Assembly (NCBI GenBank): GCA_963557065.1
Contig: CAUWCT010000094.1
Location: forward strand, 1-7,052
Length of the DNA: 7,052 nucleotides
Origin: UMGS1370 sp963557065
GTDB lineage: Bacteria; Bacillota; Clostridia; Lachnospirales; Lachnospiraceae
Reading direction: 5' to 3'
The stretch's first letter is position 1. Every line of letters begins with the position of its first letter. A program made the position numbers and the translations under genes. Shown piece by piece: positions 6,988 to 7,052 of this stretch. A model generated the notes under the pieces. The model did not search any database. It was not told where the DNA came from and saw only the letters and a program-made list of their open reading frames with translations.

Positions 6988-7013
6988 TCAGCCATGCATC
7001 TTCGCATGGCTGA
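6988..7013. terminator. Hairpin downstream of the NusG domain II gene, probable terminator
   Basis: A perfect 10-bp stem pairs TCAGCCATGC (6988-6997) with GCATGGCTGA (7004-7013) around a 6-base loop, 11 bases after the stop codon. No T-run follows immediately; the sequence passes into the direct repeat and the inverted repeat. The natural tail may have been displaced by the insertion inferred at 7016. Confidence 0.6.
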
Positions 7014-7015
7014 AC
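7006..7015 (+). repeat. 10-bp direct repeat, right copy (candidate target duplication)
   Basis: ATGGCTGAAC, identical and in the same orientation as 39-48, directly inside the right inverted repeat. It overlaps the right arm of the hairpin at 6988-7013, so the inferred insertion struck a terminator stem. The core GCTGAAC resembles, with one mismatch, the GCTNAGC target of IS10, an IS4-family element; this is only suggestive. Confidence 0.75.
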
Positions 7016-7037
7016 CAATGTCATTTAGTTAATTTTA
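7016..7037 (+). repeat. 22-bp terminal inverted repeat, right copy
   Basis: Begins CAATGTCATTTAGTTAA on the plus strand and matches the minus strand of 17-38 at all 22 positions. The match ends at 7037; the outer bases at the two edges are unrelated, as expected for the left and right ends of one element. Confidence 0.93.
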
Positions 7038-7052
7038 GCAAAAACAAAAATT
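7016..7052. mobile_element. Putative insertion-sequence end (partial), right edge
   Basis: This 37-base edge holds the right inverted repeat plus 15 A-rich bases. It is the counterpart of 1-38 and almost the same length. Since the bases beyond the repeat differ between edges, the two edges probably represent opposite ends of one kind of element. No coding sequence for a transposase is visible in so short a piece. Confidence 0.5.

Noticed and set aside
6824..7024. A 66-residue minus-strand frame covering the end of the NusG-domain gene and the hairpin
   Set aside because: It is antisense to a recognised gene and starts within the repeat at the window edge; its sequence resembles no known protein.
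1..7052. CRISPR array, tRNA, rRNA, phage or plasmid replication genes
   Set aside because: No regularly spaced repeats, no cloverleaf-like sequences and no replication, integrase or transposase coding regions were found inside the window.
1..7052. Reading the whole window as a composite transposon with the inverted repeats as its outer ends
   Set aside because: The 10-bp direct repeats lie inside, not outside, the inverted repeats, and no transposase is enclosed, so the repeats fit the ends of flanking elements better than the ends of a 7-kb element.

Overview
The window looks like chromosomal DNA of a gut-type Firmicute, most likely a Lachnospiraceae-like Clostridium relative. The reasons are strong AGGAGG-type ribosome binding sites, sigma-A-like promoters with 17-18 bp spacers, moderate GC, a class II (Firmicute-type) GalT, an aryl-sulfate sulfotransferase without signal peptide, and a Gx-transporter/NusG-domain-II pair. 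The genus is an inference.

Layout, left to right. 1-38 is a short stretch ending in one member of a 22-bp inverted repeat pair. 61-1926 (minus) is an arylsulfate sulfotransferase (AssT-like), preceded by 1991-3088 (minus), an unrecognised zinc-ribbon, single-pass membrane protein; the two probably form one transcript from a promoter at 3125-3153. Divergently, 3290-4312 (plus) is an orphan PTS_EIIC_2/PfoR-like membrane permease, with its own promoter and a palindromic candidate operator at 3240-3255. A long hairpin at 4324-4374 terminates both this gene and the convergent galT (4383-5888, minus). galT has its own promoter overlapping the end of the upstream gene, 5954-6469 (minus), a Gx transporter (Hpre_diP_synt_I) membrane protein. 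Divergent from that gene is 6635-6976 (plus), a secreted or membrane-anchored NusG domain II protein. These last two resemble the EetB/EetA pair of the flavin-based extracellular electron transfer locus. A hairpin follows at 6988-7013, then the second copy of the 22-bp repeat at 7016-7037.

The genes do not form one pathway: sulfate-ester transfer, carbohydrate import or regulation, galactose metabolism and a redox-membrane pair are side by side, each with its own promoter. The most unusual structure is at the edges. A 22-bp perfect inverted repeat lies at both ends, and immediately inside each copy is the same 10-bp sequence in direct orientation. This is what the two flanks of one insertion-sequence insertion, with its target duplication, should look like. 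It implies that both window edges run into the opposite ends of the same kind of IS, and that the 7-kb interval may be circular, tandemly repeated or bounded by site-selective insertions. No transposase gene lies inside the window.
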